This document shows, in pieces, positions 25,190-38,400 of a stretch of 60,000 nt of DNA. Location: positions 18,850,349 through 18,910,348 of the forward strand of contig NC_088318.1 of the NCBI RefSeq assembly GCF_910592395.1. Direction: 5' to 3'. Origin of the DNA: Lineus longissimus. Taxonomy: Eukaryota > Nemertea > Pilidiophora > Heteronemertea > Lineidae. Below the pieces are notes generated by a model, which did no database searches, was not told the origin of the DNA, and saw only the letters and a list, made by a program, of their open reading frames with translations. The stretch's first letter is position 1. Every line of letters begins with the position of its first letter. The position numbers and the translations under genes are program-made.

Positions 25190-25440
25190 TGTATGATCCC
25201 CTTAGGCCTAAAATCCTTTCATACAAACCGAGCCCCTCAACTGTTCTATTGTGTTCAAACAAAGATCATTCATGACTGAGCCTAATCCGCTGTTGATAAG
25301 CCTCTGTTAGACAATGACTTTGGAGCTATTTTGTTTCACTATAGCCCCGTTTTAGCCTGCATTTCAGCTCAACCCTCCTTGCTGTAGGTGAGACAACACC
25401 CTTAAAGTTCATTCCTTAAACTAACGAAAAAAGAAAAACG
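25190..25440 (+). repeat. Dispersed repeat family, copy B
   Basis: Same orientation as copy A. It shares CCTTAGGCCT, CATACAAACCGAGCCCCTCA, CTGTTCTATTGTGTT, TCATTCATGACTGAGCC and ACAATGACTTTGGAGCT. Beyond about 25340 the two copies diverge, then share a weak CTAAC(G)AAAA-rich end. This is the longest copy apart from A and the best one for defining boundaries. Confidence 0.75.
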
Positions 25441-28400
25441 ATGGAAGATATTGATATGCATCAAATACAGTGAACAACACGACACACTTACCACGCTGTT
25501 TCACCATGACATTGCACTGATCAAATTTAAGAATCGCATTAAGGATGAGAAATGCTGAATCAAAGGTGAAAAACGATAGAATATCGAATTATGGAAACTC
25601 TCTCTTGTGTATAGTGGCTGCTACAAAACGCGACACACTTCAAAGCATTTTTATTTCGGTTGGAAGTTGTCGCATTTGCCTTGCAAGATTGGTTTTAAGA
25701 AGCATTTACTTTAGGTAATAATCACTGCTGGCTTTGACATCATTTCATGGCAAGAACATTGTCTTTAGAATGCTCTGCTTTAGCGGCGGTAATATTCTTG
25801 TCTGAAATACGAATCGCTACTAATTAAAAGACAAAGATATTGTTACACTTAAATCGCCAATCCATCCGACAATCTTTAGAAGTTAGAGCTATCATTAGTT
25901 TAATTAAAAAGCAGTGAAATTGGAAAATGCCATATCGGAATATCTGCTTTATCGATATCATTGTTAGGAAACTGAATGAATACCGATCTCGTCACGAGAC
26001 TGTACTTTTCGTCAAGAAAAGAGATGCATTGTCTTACCTGAAAAATGATTCAATGTCAAGTGTATGCCTTTCAGTTAGAATGTTTCATTCATCAGCTGCT
26101 AATCTATTTCAAAGAACATTGTCTCCTATCATGCACTAGGTTGCGGCTTTTTCGATTAGATTATTCAAAATGCTGTATTATGGAAATAATTGGGTTCTTG
26201 CGGAAATGGAAGTAGGAATGGCTTCCATTGAGGCCATATTGGATATCAAAAGTGACAAGACTACATAGCTATCGAAGGGAACATACCTTAACAACAATAG
26301 GTGGGATTACTTGATTTGTCAATGCATCTCACTTTAATGAGAGATAAAGAAATCATAATTTGGTGACATATTAATAACTGTGTCCCGGTTATGTGGCATT
26401 CAGTTAAGGTTGACATGGTTTCAGAAGTCTTTCGCACGCACTCACTTTTCTTTGCGTAAATAGAAGTTTGTCTGAATCTCCGGAGCACCCAAGGGGACAT
26501 ATGTCCCATATGGATAGCACAATCGCACCTATAGATCCTACTCTAATATCGAACCATCCCCATGCTGGTTGAAACAGCACCACTCGTCTGCCAACGAAAT
26601 GCAATTTTTCCTATCTTTGAAGTCAGCAATTATGAAATTCAAAACGAGTTGTCCCTGTCGTCAGTAGATTGGAACCAGCGTGTTGCCTGAATATCAACAA
26701 AGTAAAATTACAACCAGGGGATAACCCGAGATTAACTTATCAGCGATATTATGTCGTACAAATTTCTACCTTAAATGTCAAGTTATACAAATTTAGTTTG
26801 TGCGTATTTTGAGTACGACAATAGACATATCTTGGATTCACTGGCATTATGATAAACCACATACATCGTCAGAGGGAGCTCAAAAGTCTTTTAGACAATA
26901 CTATGACCTTTGCTGCATGTAGGACCTACGGTTTTGAGTTATTCTGCTCACTCCATAGCACAAGTCTGGGCGAGTAAATGTCTATGTGATACATCTGCTG
27001 TGTTTCATATCATCGAACACAATTACTTTTCACTGAGAGCAAAACATAGTTCACTTATACAAATGTAATTTATGGAATATAATGACGCGATGATCTCATC
27101 AATAAGATACGTGTGGAAGTTATTAAGTAAAACTAATGAGGTTGTGGAAGGAGGTAATGCATTTGATGTGAGTGGGTACCTTATAATGAAATTAAATACT
27201 GGAGAGAAACCCCGAAGGTAAAACCATTAAAATGTTAAAATGGAAGTAGCTTGTTGTGCAGTTGATGGTAATGGGTGTTTTTAAAAGCTCAGTACTTCTA
27301 TATTATATTAATGACTTCATATTCCACGTATCGTGGCTGTCGCTGGAGTTCCTGACTGAGGCTATGTCATGGATATTGAAAATAGTTTTATGGATATTCG
27401 GGCATACAAACGTAGGCTTCAGGTTCTATTTAACTTAACTGTTTACAGAACAGGCAATTCCACTTTAAGATTCCTTTGACCGACAGGTGTGTCGATCTAT
27501 AGGGGATGATGGTTACGTTTGGCTCACCCACGCAAATGCCTTATCACTGGAACGACTTTTTCATTGGCGACTGAAAAGGCAGAAAGTTAAATCACGACAT
27601 CGGTTGAAAATCTGAATCCGCATCCCCAAACAAGTTTCAAGTCAGTCACTAACCCTGCTCTGTGACAATCGTCGATCGATAGCCCTTCATGCCTGCTTGG
27701 ACATCAATTCTTTGCCTGAGAGGATCTTATAAAAGTTGCATGATCAGCAGACTGAGAAAGAAACTGGAAAGAATCTGTAGGCTCGCGACGAGTGAAGATT
27801 TTGACCTGAGAGCGATCAAGGATTCGTTTCTCTGTTTGGTTTACGCAAGTCAAGTTGATTCTTTAGTTATGTTGTGTCTATTAAAGACACAATGTTTCAG
27901 CGGATTTCTGACAACAGGCAGTGCGATATCCGTCGCCAAAATGCTTCGAATGAACCCGAAACAGAGAAACTGTGTTGAAATACCAAATCCTCGAGGATGG
28001 AGCAATGTCAAAGATCCGAGCCGTAGGTGAGGGTTTTGATGGCACTTTTGAGCTCAACATAAACACTATAGTGAATTCGGGACAAAGAAGAAGAAGAAAC
28101 GATGTCTCGTACAATAACTTTAATGAGTCACAACTTCTGCCTGAATGTCCTAAGAATAATCGTACTCCAACAGCTTTTGTTACTTCCATTTCCCCCTGAG
28201 TGCCTCTAGCTGTCTTTAACACGATAAAGTAATCATCTGGTAGAGCCCTTAGAGCTCAACGATACAGACATGATAAAAGACTCGCAGCGTCTGGTCCCCG
28301 AGGTAGTGCTGAGTAACAAGCATGTGTTGACAAACAGCGCGTCCCCCAGCATGGATAGCTTAGATACAGGATATGAAATATTGTCTTCTTTCATGATCAG

Positions 28401-30225
28401 TCACTTCACCTAATTAATTTAATTCACTCTTCAGGTCGATTAATGTCTTGTGGGTGCCCTCACCTTCTAAAATTGCACTTGTATATATCTTGCCCTGTCT
28501 CTTCGTTATAATGTCGTCTTAGAATAACAGGTTTCCAACTAAAATGTTGATCATTTTTTGAGAGAACAAAAAAGATGCCAACATGTAAGCTTCCATTAAA
28601 CTTTGCAGCCGCTGACTCCCGCGCGCACTGAGACATCGCTGAGTGTTCCATCTGTTGCAGGTTAGCAAGTAAAACTCTACCATACTAATCAGATGTCATG
28701 ACCATAACTTCTACCAAACCGTTAGCCCTGTTAATCTGAGTGACGATACACGACTGGGATCACTACTTTTGATTAGAGATAGCCAGATACTTGTATGTGC
28801 CAACCACTCCCATACTCTGAATCTCGGTACCGACCCTGATTGCAAGATTACCAAGTCGGAGGTTCGTCGCGTTAATTGAACCAACGAGGTTCAAGACCTA
28901 TCATTTACCGGCGAAGGAACAGGTGACCAAATCATAGGTAAGGCCTGATTACGTATATTTATGCTTCAAAGAAGCCATCAATTGGTGATGTAGGCTGATG
29001 AAAATAACCATGCTCATGCTACTATTCTGTCAAGAGATTCAAAACCCATTATTTCTAAGAGTATAGGGCTATCTGCAGGAATGTGTTCTCTCTTTGACAA
29101 AGGTTGAGATGTGGAGCGTTAATCCAAAGCTCTTTGTTCTTTGAAACGTATTTCTACACCATCACATTCGACTAATTAGTATGGACCATTCGTTCATGTA
29201 TCGAATCAGTTGCCAATTCCAGACTCGGAGGCAAATAGTCTACTTCCTTGAGGAAACAGGTCTGTGATTGACGCTTGGAAACTGGATATCGAATTCGAAA
29301 CAGTTTACACCAACCTCTAGTGATTTGGGGAAAGCGTGCAGTATTCGAGCTCGGCATACATGCATTCGCTCATCGAGATTTAAAGGCGACAAACCCTCAT
29401 CCCTCAAGTACTCCAGTTGCTGACACCCTCTCTTCTGAAGGGCACTTGAATCCAGGCATTTATTACTTATGGCTGACTGTTATTGCCTCTGGCATCCCTC
29501 TAATTAACTGCGTCGATACGTATTAGTGGCTCCTGTCGCTATTAGCTTATCCTCTATTGATGTTTGATGGCGTTTGACACTAGGTGTTGAAGGAATGAGT
29601 TGGTTCAATATTGGTAAAGATTGCAGGCAAAACTTGGGTGTTGGATTAATTTATTATGGCAAAGTTCGCCCTCGAGCACCAATACCTTGACATCGTTACA
29701 ACCCAGTACAGTACAGTAGCATTTAAACCTAAAGAACACTGTGAAATATGATAAATATACCACTTGGAATATCGGAAATACGATATTGTAACACAGTTAC
29801 CCGAAACCGCACCAAAGAATTCCCTTCTCGGAGATGGTTCTCTCAGCCAATTATGGGTCACTGGCTCAGTGATATCCCTCGAGGGTGCGATTTGCACAAA
29901 TTGGTCCTCCCGGAACCAATCCGCCAATCACTGCGAAGTGTACGGGATATATGTGTAATACTGATCATTTCAGTTGTCTGCTGGATGATCCATTTTCTAG
30001 ATCTGATGAATTTGATGAGATTAAGTGCAACGAAACCTGATTCTGCTACTTCTTTTTGCCACGTATTGGAAGAAAGTAACGACCAATGCCAACAAATCTT
30101 TACATCAGACTTACGAGGAGCAGTCGAAACCTTTATAGATGAGTTGAAACTGACTCTGCCCTCAAGAAAAGTCTTTACCGTCTCTTAGGTAAAATACCAT
30201 CGTCGACCTTTTCCACTCCACCAAG
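25441..30225. other. Long non-coding stretch
   Basis: ORFs up to 146 codons (29748-30188, plus) are present, but frames conflict on both strands and none carries a recognised motif. An acceptor-like CATTTCAG at 29970 opens a short acidic frame (LLDDPFSRSDEFDEI) that stops after about 21 codons. This may be part of a decayed exon. Confidence 0.35.
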
Positions 30226-30409
30226 TGTATTGCCCGGACTTCTATATACCAAGGCAGCTTCTCGCGGCCCGACCTCGGGGATTAGGAACCACAGTTGAAA
30301 TCAGGATCAAACCATGTGGTCTTGTCGCGGAGAATACCAATGAGACTCTTGGCAACATATACAGTCTGGTTGACGGCAGTCGAGTACCATTTGCAACACG
30401 AATACATAG
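30226..30409 (+). CDS. Possible internal exon, unknown protein
   Basis: A pyrimidine-rich acceptor (CCTTTTCCACTCCACCAAG) opens at 30226 and a donor-like CATAG|GTAAAA closes it at 30409. The frame is open for 61 codons and reads YIPRQLLAARPRGLGTTVEI early and NETLGNIYSLVDGSRVP later. The composition is protein-like and includes a possible glycosylation site (NET). No partner exon or family was identified, so the call rests only on the splice sites and composition. Confidence 0.2.
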
Positions 30410-33130
30410 GTAAAAATACTAGCACCTTAAGAGCGTCATCGGTAATTAAGGAGATGTCATTTTAGTGAATAAGCCTGATGGTGGTATCAGGCTATGTTGT
30501 GATTACATGTATATCATTCATTTATTTCTAAACCTGGAAAACAGACACTAATTATTTCAAGACCATTGGTTTCAAACTTTTTGAGACGTCCTTGTTGAGA
30601 AGTTCAAGCCAGAAAGGACATTCATGAATGCATGACGGGAGAGTTAGATATGTACCAAACAGACATATAACTGTCCGTTACCTTAGAATATGCTCGTTAG
30701 ATATTCAAGCCACTGATTTCCCCAAGGCTTTAATCAATGTATTTGCTTGAGGAAGGCTATACCAATGGAATTGGTTGGATGGCAGGGGATCAGACACATT
30801 CCATAGATAAGCGACGTTTAAGGAGAGGTTTTCGTTATTAAACCATTATCGCTTTATCCGACCGAATTAATTGTATTTCTCTCTGGAGCAGAAAGTTCAC
30901 ATACTGTCTGATTTTTTTCTAAAAACATGTGGCTTAGGGCAAGTGTTCTCAACTGGACTATAGACTAGCTCTGATGGCATGGTGCCTTTCTATTATCGGG
31001 GCTCATGCGATAATGGGTGAATTACTTTGTTCTATCAGAACCGCTTAGGGAGAACAGTAACATTGCTTTCTCTATAATGGCATTGCCAAAGGGTGATGTG
31101 CAGCATTTGTAACCATCTTTGAACTGATGGCGTGTAGATAGTGCCATAATTTGTCAATAGATTGTACGATATGGCCTGGTTCCCGGACGAAGATCCTAGT
31201 GCATGTCCCCTGTTGACAACAGCGTGTCTTGAAAGGTGTTGCCGGTGAAGAAGAAGAAATTTCCCCTTGGAAAAACCATCCGACCTCATCCGACCTCATT
31301 GCATTCAGACGAACAACGGTATTTGTTTCCACAGAGACCATGGTCGTCATCAGCTGAGATATTAATGCGCGTAAAAGAATCATTAAAATTGTTCCCCGAA
31401 CGTTTTAAGCGCTTCTACACCGTGGTACACAGGACGGTCGTCAGAACTGAGTACAAACTGACTGTACACGTAACCAGCAATGACTTCCCTCGGATTCTGT
31501 TGTGGCCCCTTTACTTAACTATTCTCAAGCCACCAAATGGTTTAAATATACATTTATCAATGAACGCCTGAACTTCCCAATAGAACCTATAGCGGTTTAA
31601 AAGCACATCTGTGAAAATCAATCATTCGTACTTTGCCGATACATCACGACTCTTTGTGACTGGATGAACTGTTCTTGTTAGATAAACAGCATTAGCATCA
31701 ACTGGTAGTTTCTCTTTCATACCTCAGCAGATTTCGATACGTTCAATTGCAGGAGTAAGAAGAACATGCTGGATTGTCTGTAGTTCAGTGTTATCGTACA
31801 ATGCATTGTGTGGTACGTCCATGTGTTGATGGTCACGCAGAGAAGAATGTTGGTTAGATGTATTTACCAATTTTCGTTCACCTTCCTTGCTCAGTCATTC
31901 AGCTTGTTTCGCAACTCTTACGAGATCTGCTAGTAAGGTTTGCAAAACCAGCCTTTTTACTTGACGCTCAAAGCCGTTCGGAATTGCATCAAGAGCTAAT
32001 TCTCGGATTCTTTTCACTTAATTTAAAGCATTCTCAACACCTAGATGTTTAAGATAAATGACTGCCAGCCATCTAAACAACCTGAAATAATAGTGGAGAT
32101 CACAAACATTCCACGAAGGCGATTCAAGGCATGTGCCAGCAAAGTCCCTGCACCCATAATTTAGACAGACATCAAAGAACTGGTAAAAGGATGAGCACTA
32201 TATAAAGACAGGCTTCTGGTGGGTGAAATCAGATCATCTTCCGTCTTCTTTGCGCGAGGTGTCTTGCAGACAGATTTTGTTATTGACCTTTGAGGTTAAT
32301 GTCCGTGAGAAATCTAACATCATGATGGTGAGACGCCTCCGATGCATGTTATCTTTGAAACCTTAAAATCATGACAAGTTTGTAAATTGTATGCTCTGAA
32401 TGCGATTGGACGAATCCGACTCGACAAAAAACTTTAGGCCCTGACCTGATTTCCTCAGTAACCCGGTATTGCGCCTTGTTTGTTCATGAAGAAGTCCAAT
32501 ACACAAAGGTGGCTTTTCTCTCCAAGTGCCAGGGATATGAACGATGGTTATATCTTTGTAAGGAAGGATGTTTTCTTCATTCTGGAAGTCTCTCTGAAAT
32601 GTTTTGAAACCTTGTCAGGTGTGTTTGTTCTTACCTCTGCTCATTACACCAACAAGTGCACCTTTAACGTCCTCGGAGAAACTTTTACCAAGGTCGACGA
32701 AAGGCCAACAACAAAGGGAAAGAACGGAAATAATTGCGCGAATGGCCTGCGGTGAAAGGCACCTAACAGCAGCGCGCCAGTCATCTCTGCAACGTAGTTC
32801 CCAGTGCACTAATCAATCAGGAAAAACACCATTCCCGCAATACCTGATAAAACAATTTGGATTAATTAAATCTGTTCGGGCACGAAAGTGAGGCTTTCTG
32901 TCAGATGAAAGTGAATGTTTCTTTTGATATGGCTTAGTTAAAGCAGCACCAAAAAGATACCGCGGCTCAGACTGGTACTGGAGTTTTTTGTATTGACCAT
33001 ATGAAAAAAAGAGAGATGCTAGTAAAAAGCACCATTGTTATTTGGAGATTTCATTAAATGCAGCTCAAAGGGGTCCCACACTTTTAGTTTAACCAATTTC
33101 TTTGTTTCTCAAAGATACCGTGTACGAGGC
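30410..33130. other. Non-coding stretch
   Basis: Overlapping ORFs of 64-111 codons on both strands (for example 31236-31571 plus, 31072-31383 minus) contradict each other and have no recognised motif. No repeat family member was identified. Confidence 0.4.
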
Positions 33131-33202
33131 GCCTAATAGCCTAATGGTTTACATTGCTTCACAGTCCTATGAATGTGACCTAAACTACGGTTCTCTGTAC
33201 CC
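33131..33202 (+). repeat. SINE-like segment with A-box
   Basis: GCCTAATAGCCTAATGG contains an A-box match TAGCCTAATGG (33137-33147). A weak B-box-like GGTTCTCTGTA lies about 42 bases downstream (33189-33199). The arrangement resembles a decayed tRNA-derived SINE head. The B box is poor, so confidence is low. Confidence 0.3.
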
Positions 33203-33322
33203 GAGTGCAGCCTGGACAGGCTGAAGCTCCAAAACCAGGGCTAAACGTTTCTGCTGAAGGAGGAGTGCAGCCTGGACAGGCTGAAGCTCCAAAACCAGGG
33301 CTAAACGTTTCTGCTGAAGGAG
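33203..33322. repeat. Perfect 2 x 60 bp tandem duplication
   Basis: Two identical 60-bp units start at 33203 and 33263, each beginning GAGTGCAGCCTGGACAGGCT and ending TTTCTGCTGAAGGAG. Sixty is a multiple of three, so frames on both strands stay open across it (20-residue repeats such as AEAPKPGLNVSAEGG on plus). The enclosing plus-strand ORF starts at a GTG and has no other support. Perfect identity points to a very recent event. Confidence 0.95.
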
Positions 33323-35223
33323 GATTTGTAGCACGCCGGCGCTGTTTGTCAATCGGTTTAAGTTTCCTCACTGGTGGAGGAGGTGGTTTAATGACTGAAG
33401 GCAAATACTTTAGGACTGGCGAACAATACCGATATAATGGCATGAGGTTGCCATATATTAAGCGTACCCTCGTGGAAGCATCAAGTTGGTTGGTAAGGAT
33501 TCAAACACAGCACACTGCATAGTACATTAGCAACCTACCCGCTTCACCGTCGCGGCTTCTCTATTCTAAGTGTTATCTTCTCGCAGACAGTTAGAGGATT
33601 TTAATGACCCAATTAAACAGTCATATAAGGCAGTCTGATTATCTTCCAAGACAATCTAACCATGAAGCTGTAATTAAAAAACGACACTGAATATTCCCTC
33701 ATCCCTAAAGATGGCAATTATCCGATAGATTCCACAGAAGCCGACTGTGTGTTTTTTTAGTGAGGCAGCGAATTACTGGAAATAACAAGGCTCTATGAAT
33801 ATAACATGAATTGCGTTGGCCGAGAGCCATGTTTATGAGAAAGGTAACGGTTTTGTTTACGAAAGCTCTGTTTGGCCCAACCTAATTTGTTGTATTCGCA
33901 GATAGCCGCGATTCGGTTTTAAGACAAGTGGTCTTTCTTTCACATGCCCATGGTCAGTTTGCCATGTTAAAAGCGTCATTTGTAAACCAACTTGGGCGTG
34001 TAAGGGTTAGGCTTTGTTTTGGCCAGTCCGTCGAGAAAACAATCTCTACATTCGTGTTGGCAACGACACGTAAGAATACGTTCGTCCTCAGCTGCAGCAA
34101 CAGTTCTTTTCTATTTTACCTCAAATCTGTCGTCCGGGTGACTGCCGTAATACAATCAGACAACACCTGATCATAGGCAGTTTTAAAAATAACACATTAT
34201 CCTCTCATATCGTGTCGAAGAGCTGGCTGTTGCTTATCACCGCTACATCATTATGAACAATCAATGGTTAAGTATAGAAAAATATGTTTTGTAAGAAATT
34301 ATTTCTTGTCTCCGGCCAGATTAGGCTCCTGGTGACCTTAACCCCCTCAATACTAAGGGCCATGGATGTATGAGGTGGCTGCAATCAAATGACTTCCAAC
34401 CAAGCGGTTGGTCCCGTTCACAGGTCGTGTCCTCTATTAGTCCCATGAATCAAGCCCGGTCAGTCAAATGGGATGGTAATCAATGCCACAACCTTAGAGG
34501 CTGACCATCTCTCAAGATTTGATTAAACCAAGGGCAGTTCGTGTCCCACGACATATTCTAAACTACCATTAACATGTTAGCACCGCCATTAATGTGATGT
34601 AGAGGACGGATGCGACTCTAGAGGACCATGGTAATGGCTCATCACTCCTTGTTGACCAATTTACATAGTGTTGGAATGAAGCAGTGAGCGTGTGTAGCCT
34701 ACTTTAACACACCTTGATTGCAATGTGGACAGGTGTGCATATAAAACTACATTGTACGTAGCGCCTCGTTTTCACGGCGGTGGTCTAGATTTTCCGATCG
34801 AGATATGGGTGGTGCGATCTAGATGATGCTAACAATAACAAACTTTTTCTCCTATCTTTTGATGTACGAACGTGTCGGTCAATTCACCAAAACACGGCAG
34901 GGATAGATGACCACCATTCCAATAATAACCAATAAAAGGAACGCCTTCCCGTTGAAGGACGCTATGCACCCACTCAATAGCTGGAGTGAATGGCTTCGTA
35001 TGAACGTTGGATTAACGCTATTCATGTTGATCTGCTAATTGGCCGTGATGTTGCGATCGCTTTCCATTAACATCGATGTACTTATTTAGCCATAACGACA
35101 GATTGATGCGCTAGTTATTGGTGAATGGATCATTGACTAGCTTTTGCGTGCAACGTATCATCATCATATGATGACCCAAGTACTAGTATTTCAAATTGGA
35201 GCCTGGTTAAGACTGACTCTGCC
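33323..35223. other. Non-coding stretch, nothing recognised
   Basis: Short ORFs only, with no repeat or RNA gene supported. Confidence 0.45.
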
Positions 35224-35457
35224 TTATGCGGGAGACCAACCATATCCCCTTCTCTTCCCGTCAAATTCATGGGACGTCTCAAGCGATCCACTCCCAGTCC
35301 ATTGACGAAACATGACGGGAGGGTGGCGGGAGTCAATCAGTGCATCACACTCAAGGATGCCACTGCAGTAAACCTGATCACCTGGTAACACAGCCAATGT
35401 ACTCATCAAGTTACATGTAAATGTACATGGCACGCACGCGATCAAAGCCATCATCAT
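35224..35457 (-). CDS. Possible small secreted Cys-containing peptide
   Basis: A 77-codon frame starting with ATGATGATG at 35457 begins with a hydrophobic, Cys-containing stretch (MMMALIACVPCTFTCNLMST) that could act as a signal peptide. A short region with two more cysteines follows (YCSGILEC), and it ends at TAA after a GKRR dibasic site and GYGWSPA. A signal peptide plus GKRR would fit a neuropeptide-type precursor, but length, context and the absence of an obvious promoter or intron make chance equally likely. Confidence 0.22.
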   Translation of the reverse strand: MMMALIACVPCTFTCNLMSTLAVLPGDQVYCSGILECDALIDSRHPPVMFRQWTGSGSLETSHEFDGKRRGYGWSPA

Positions 35458-38400
35458 CCCGGCATCTTTGTGATTTTTCCATAGAACCTCAGGGAAAATA
35501 GGCCTTTACTCTCACAATTTAATGAATTGTCGCTGCCTGGATCTTTCGAACACGTATACATACATCAGCTGATTTCTCTAGTTGCATTAGCTTTTTCATT
35601 GCCTCTCCGTATGTGACTAGCCGACGAATCAGGGGAGCGTAAGATTGGGGTTAGTGGGATTAAATTTCAATATGCTTTGATCTCAAAGGAATTCATTTCT
35701 TATATCGATCACGAGATCTATATTAAATCGGCGGCCTTTTTATGTAGGTGAAATATTTAACTGTTGGACTGTTAAGAGTTGCTCTCCTCTCTACTAAAGG
35801 TTTGGAGTCTGGTTCCACTCGGCCAGAAATTTGAATTAATTGGCGCTAGGTTATATGAATGTGCCAAGTTCACCATAAAACGGGTTGTTTGGTTGTCGCC
35901 CGAATCGAGCTAGTCACTGAATGGTGTTAACTCGTGTCAAACCCATGATTTCAGAAGTGGCGGTAGATTAATGCCCTTCTTATCATGCTTATTATTATGA
36001 ACAGGCGATGGCGCAACAGCCCAACATAAATCATCCAGCTCGGTTTCACCGCCTTGGGGAGAGGCTGGTACTCTTTTTAAATATTTATACAATTTATGCG
36101 ACACTCAAGAGGAGTAAATCATTCTGCTGCTACAAACTACAATCTTCTTAAATTGACTGATCAGCAGCCTAAAGCATGATGAATATTCAGCCTGCAGGCA
36201 GTCTTGGTACAGATTGGGTGGGCAGGTTCCACGTAACAAAGAACCCACCACTGCCTTCTGGAGCAATCATGTCATTCACGTATTATTTGTACCGTACGGT
36301 AATGCTATCAACCGTATGATGTGGATTATTAAGGCTATGGACTTTCTCATAACAACATCATTCAGTTGGTTCGGGTTCCCCTTCTCGCGCAAGATATTGG
36401 ACAACTTCGGCAGAGTAATCAAGTTGCGTCGTGTGCATGTATCATCTGGTCTGACCCACATTGTATTCCAAAAAGCGTGATTTTCCACTTTTTTACTTTT
36501 ATCAGTTTAGTGATTAGAGAACCAGGATAAGACTACATGTAAACTCTGAACAAAAAATTTGTGGTATAATACTCGAGAAGAACCAGCTTTGTGTCAATAA
36601 ACTACATTTGCAGACGATCTGTCTGAAGCATCGCTTAGTAGATTGTTGTTCCTTTTTAGCCGGTAATAAGAATCCGAGAATGCACAGACGGATCAGCTGA
36701 AGGTTCATAAGGGCAAACCTGTCAGTCAGGTCTAAGCCAGCAAGTGCAAATTAATGTGATGGAAGTACATGTACTTCAGAAGGAGCGATTTCCATATTGC
36801 TGTCTAAACTGGGTCGGGGAACATTGAACATTGGGAATGTTACTACATGTACGGCCAGAGCATAATATCTTCGAGCTTTCCTGACGCCTCGAAACACTGG
36901 CTGATGAAACTGCCTTGTGGACTAAGGCAGAGAGATGAGTTTTTTTCCTGCCCAAACCAAGATGCCGTGGGCGTCCCGGTGCATGATTCATACGCCTACT
37001 GGGACCTCGTTCTTTTTTTGTATTGGCCGTATTTATGCAGCTTGGTAAAGGTATATGTCGATATCGCCTACTGGGCGGGTTTTTTTCTTCTGTGGTTCGA
37101 AGGGACACGTCGATCTTATCTGGCCGAAAGTTCCCCATCGTTGTCTTAATCTATATGTACTGTTATATACAGACTATTGAATGATGCCGTAGGAACATGG
37201 CGAATGGTAATCTCGGTGTGTAATCAGCCGGTCTATCACATTATTGGGCAGGTCTGCTCGTGTATTTAATTTATCGACTGGTATTGTATCAATAATTGGC
37301 TCTAACTGGAGAAAAGAAGAGTCTGAAATATGCCTACAGCGCAGACTTTGTGCTAGTTTACTTTCAACATCGGACCCACAAGAAGTTAACTCAGAAAGCA
37401 CATTACCTTCGCTTCAGCAATGTTTCTTCTGCAGATTGCAATACTGATAGTGAAACGACCGATAGCGACTAACAGCCTTACATACGGCCAACGCCTTTGA
37501 CAGCTGGAACGCACTTTAAGTAAGAAGGGAGAGCCAGACAGGTCTTGTTCATCAGCCTAATTGGGGATGTCTAAGTGGGCAGGAGGAGACTTACTGATGC
37601 TAGCTTTACAGCTGGGTTCATCAGTTGGCCGGTTTTGACCTGAGAAATCACTCCCTTCTTACTTTGAACATACAGAAGATATTGCAATAAGCGGAAATGG
37701 CTTCGATTTTTAGTTATACAAATAGCCAGTGTTTTTTTCCTCCAATGTTTGAAGTCGATTGGTCTTCCATCCAGGCTGGTTGGCATTGAAACTGTCTTTG
37801 TTTTGCCTTGTTATTAGTAGAGCATGAAAGAAATCAATGGTCGTCTCTGATGTCGCCTTGGTCAGATAAATCACCCTGGGTGTTCATCAGTTACAACGCT
37901 ATGTCTTAGACACCTTGCCGGAGGCAAACTCTTTCAACCAGTGCCTACTAAGTAAATGTCATGGCAATTTTATCAATCGGGGGTACACTGGGTAGTCACC
38001 ATGGCGATAGACTTAAAGTACTACAAACTTGCTACAGGAATGCGATAAAGTGTATCTTGACCCTCAGGATTTGGATATATACTCCGTCGACCCAGACTCC
38101 CTTACACCGTGAGGGGAGGGGAGGTTAGTACGGACGGAGTTCAGAAGTGAAGTTGATACTTCGTTATTCTGTATAGTTGCCGGTGTTACAAGATGCCAGC
38201 TACGGCCAAAAGGTCTTTGCACATTGATTTCCTTCTACTGAGTCTGATGACTGTCCTCGGCCAATAGTTATGTTGCTAACCCAGAATACTGACACACCGC
38301 TTGAAGTGAAGCGACAATATTCATCTGGCATTGACAAGACGATACAACGTCTGCTAAATTCCACAAAATGATTGATTAACGCTGTTGACGAAGTAACTGG

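Noticed and set aside
29748-30188. 146-codon plus-strand ORF
   Set aside because: An overlapping 93-codon minus frame is equally open. No motif is seen. An internal acceptor favours a different frame that soon stops.
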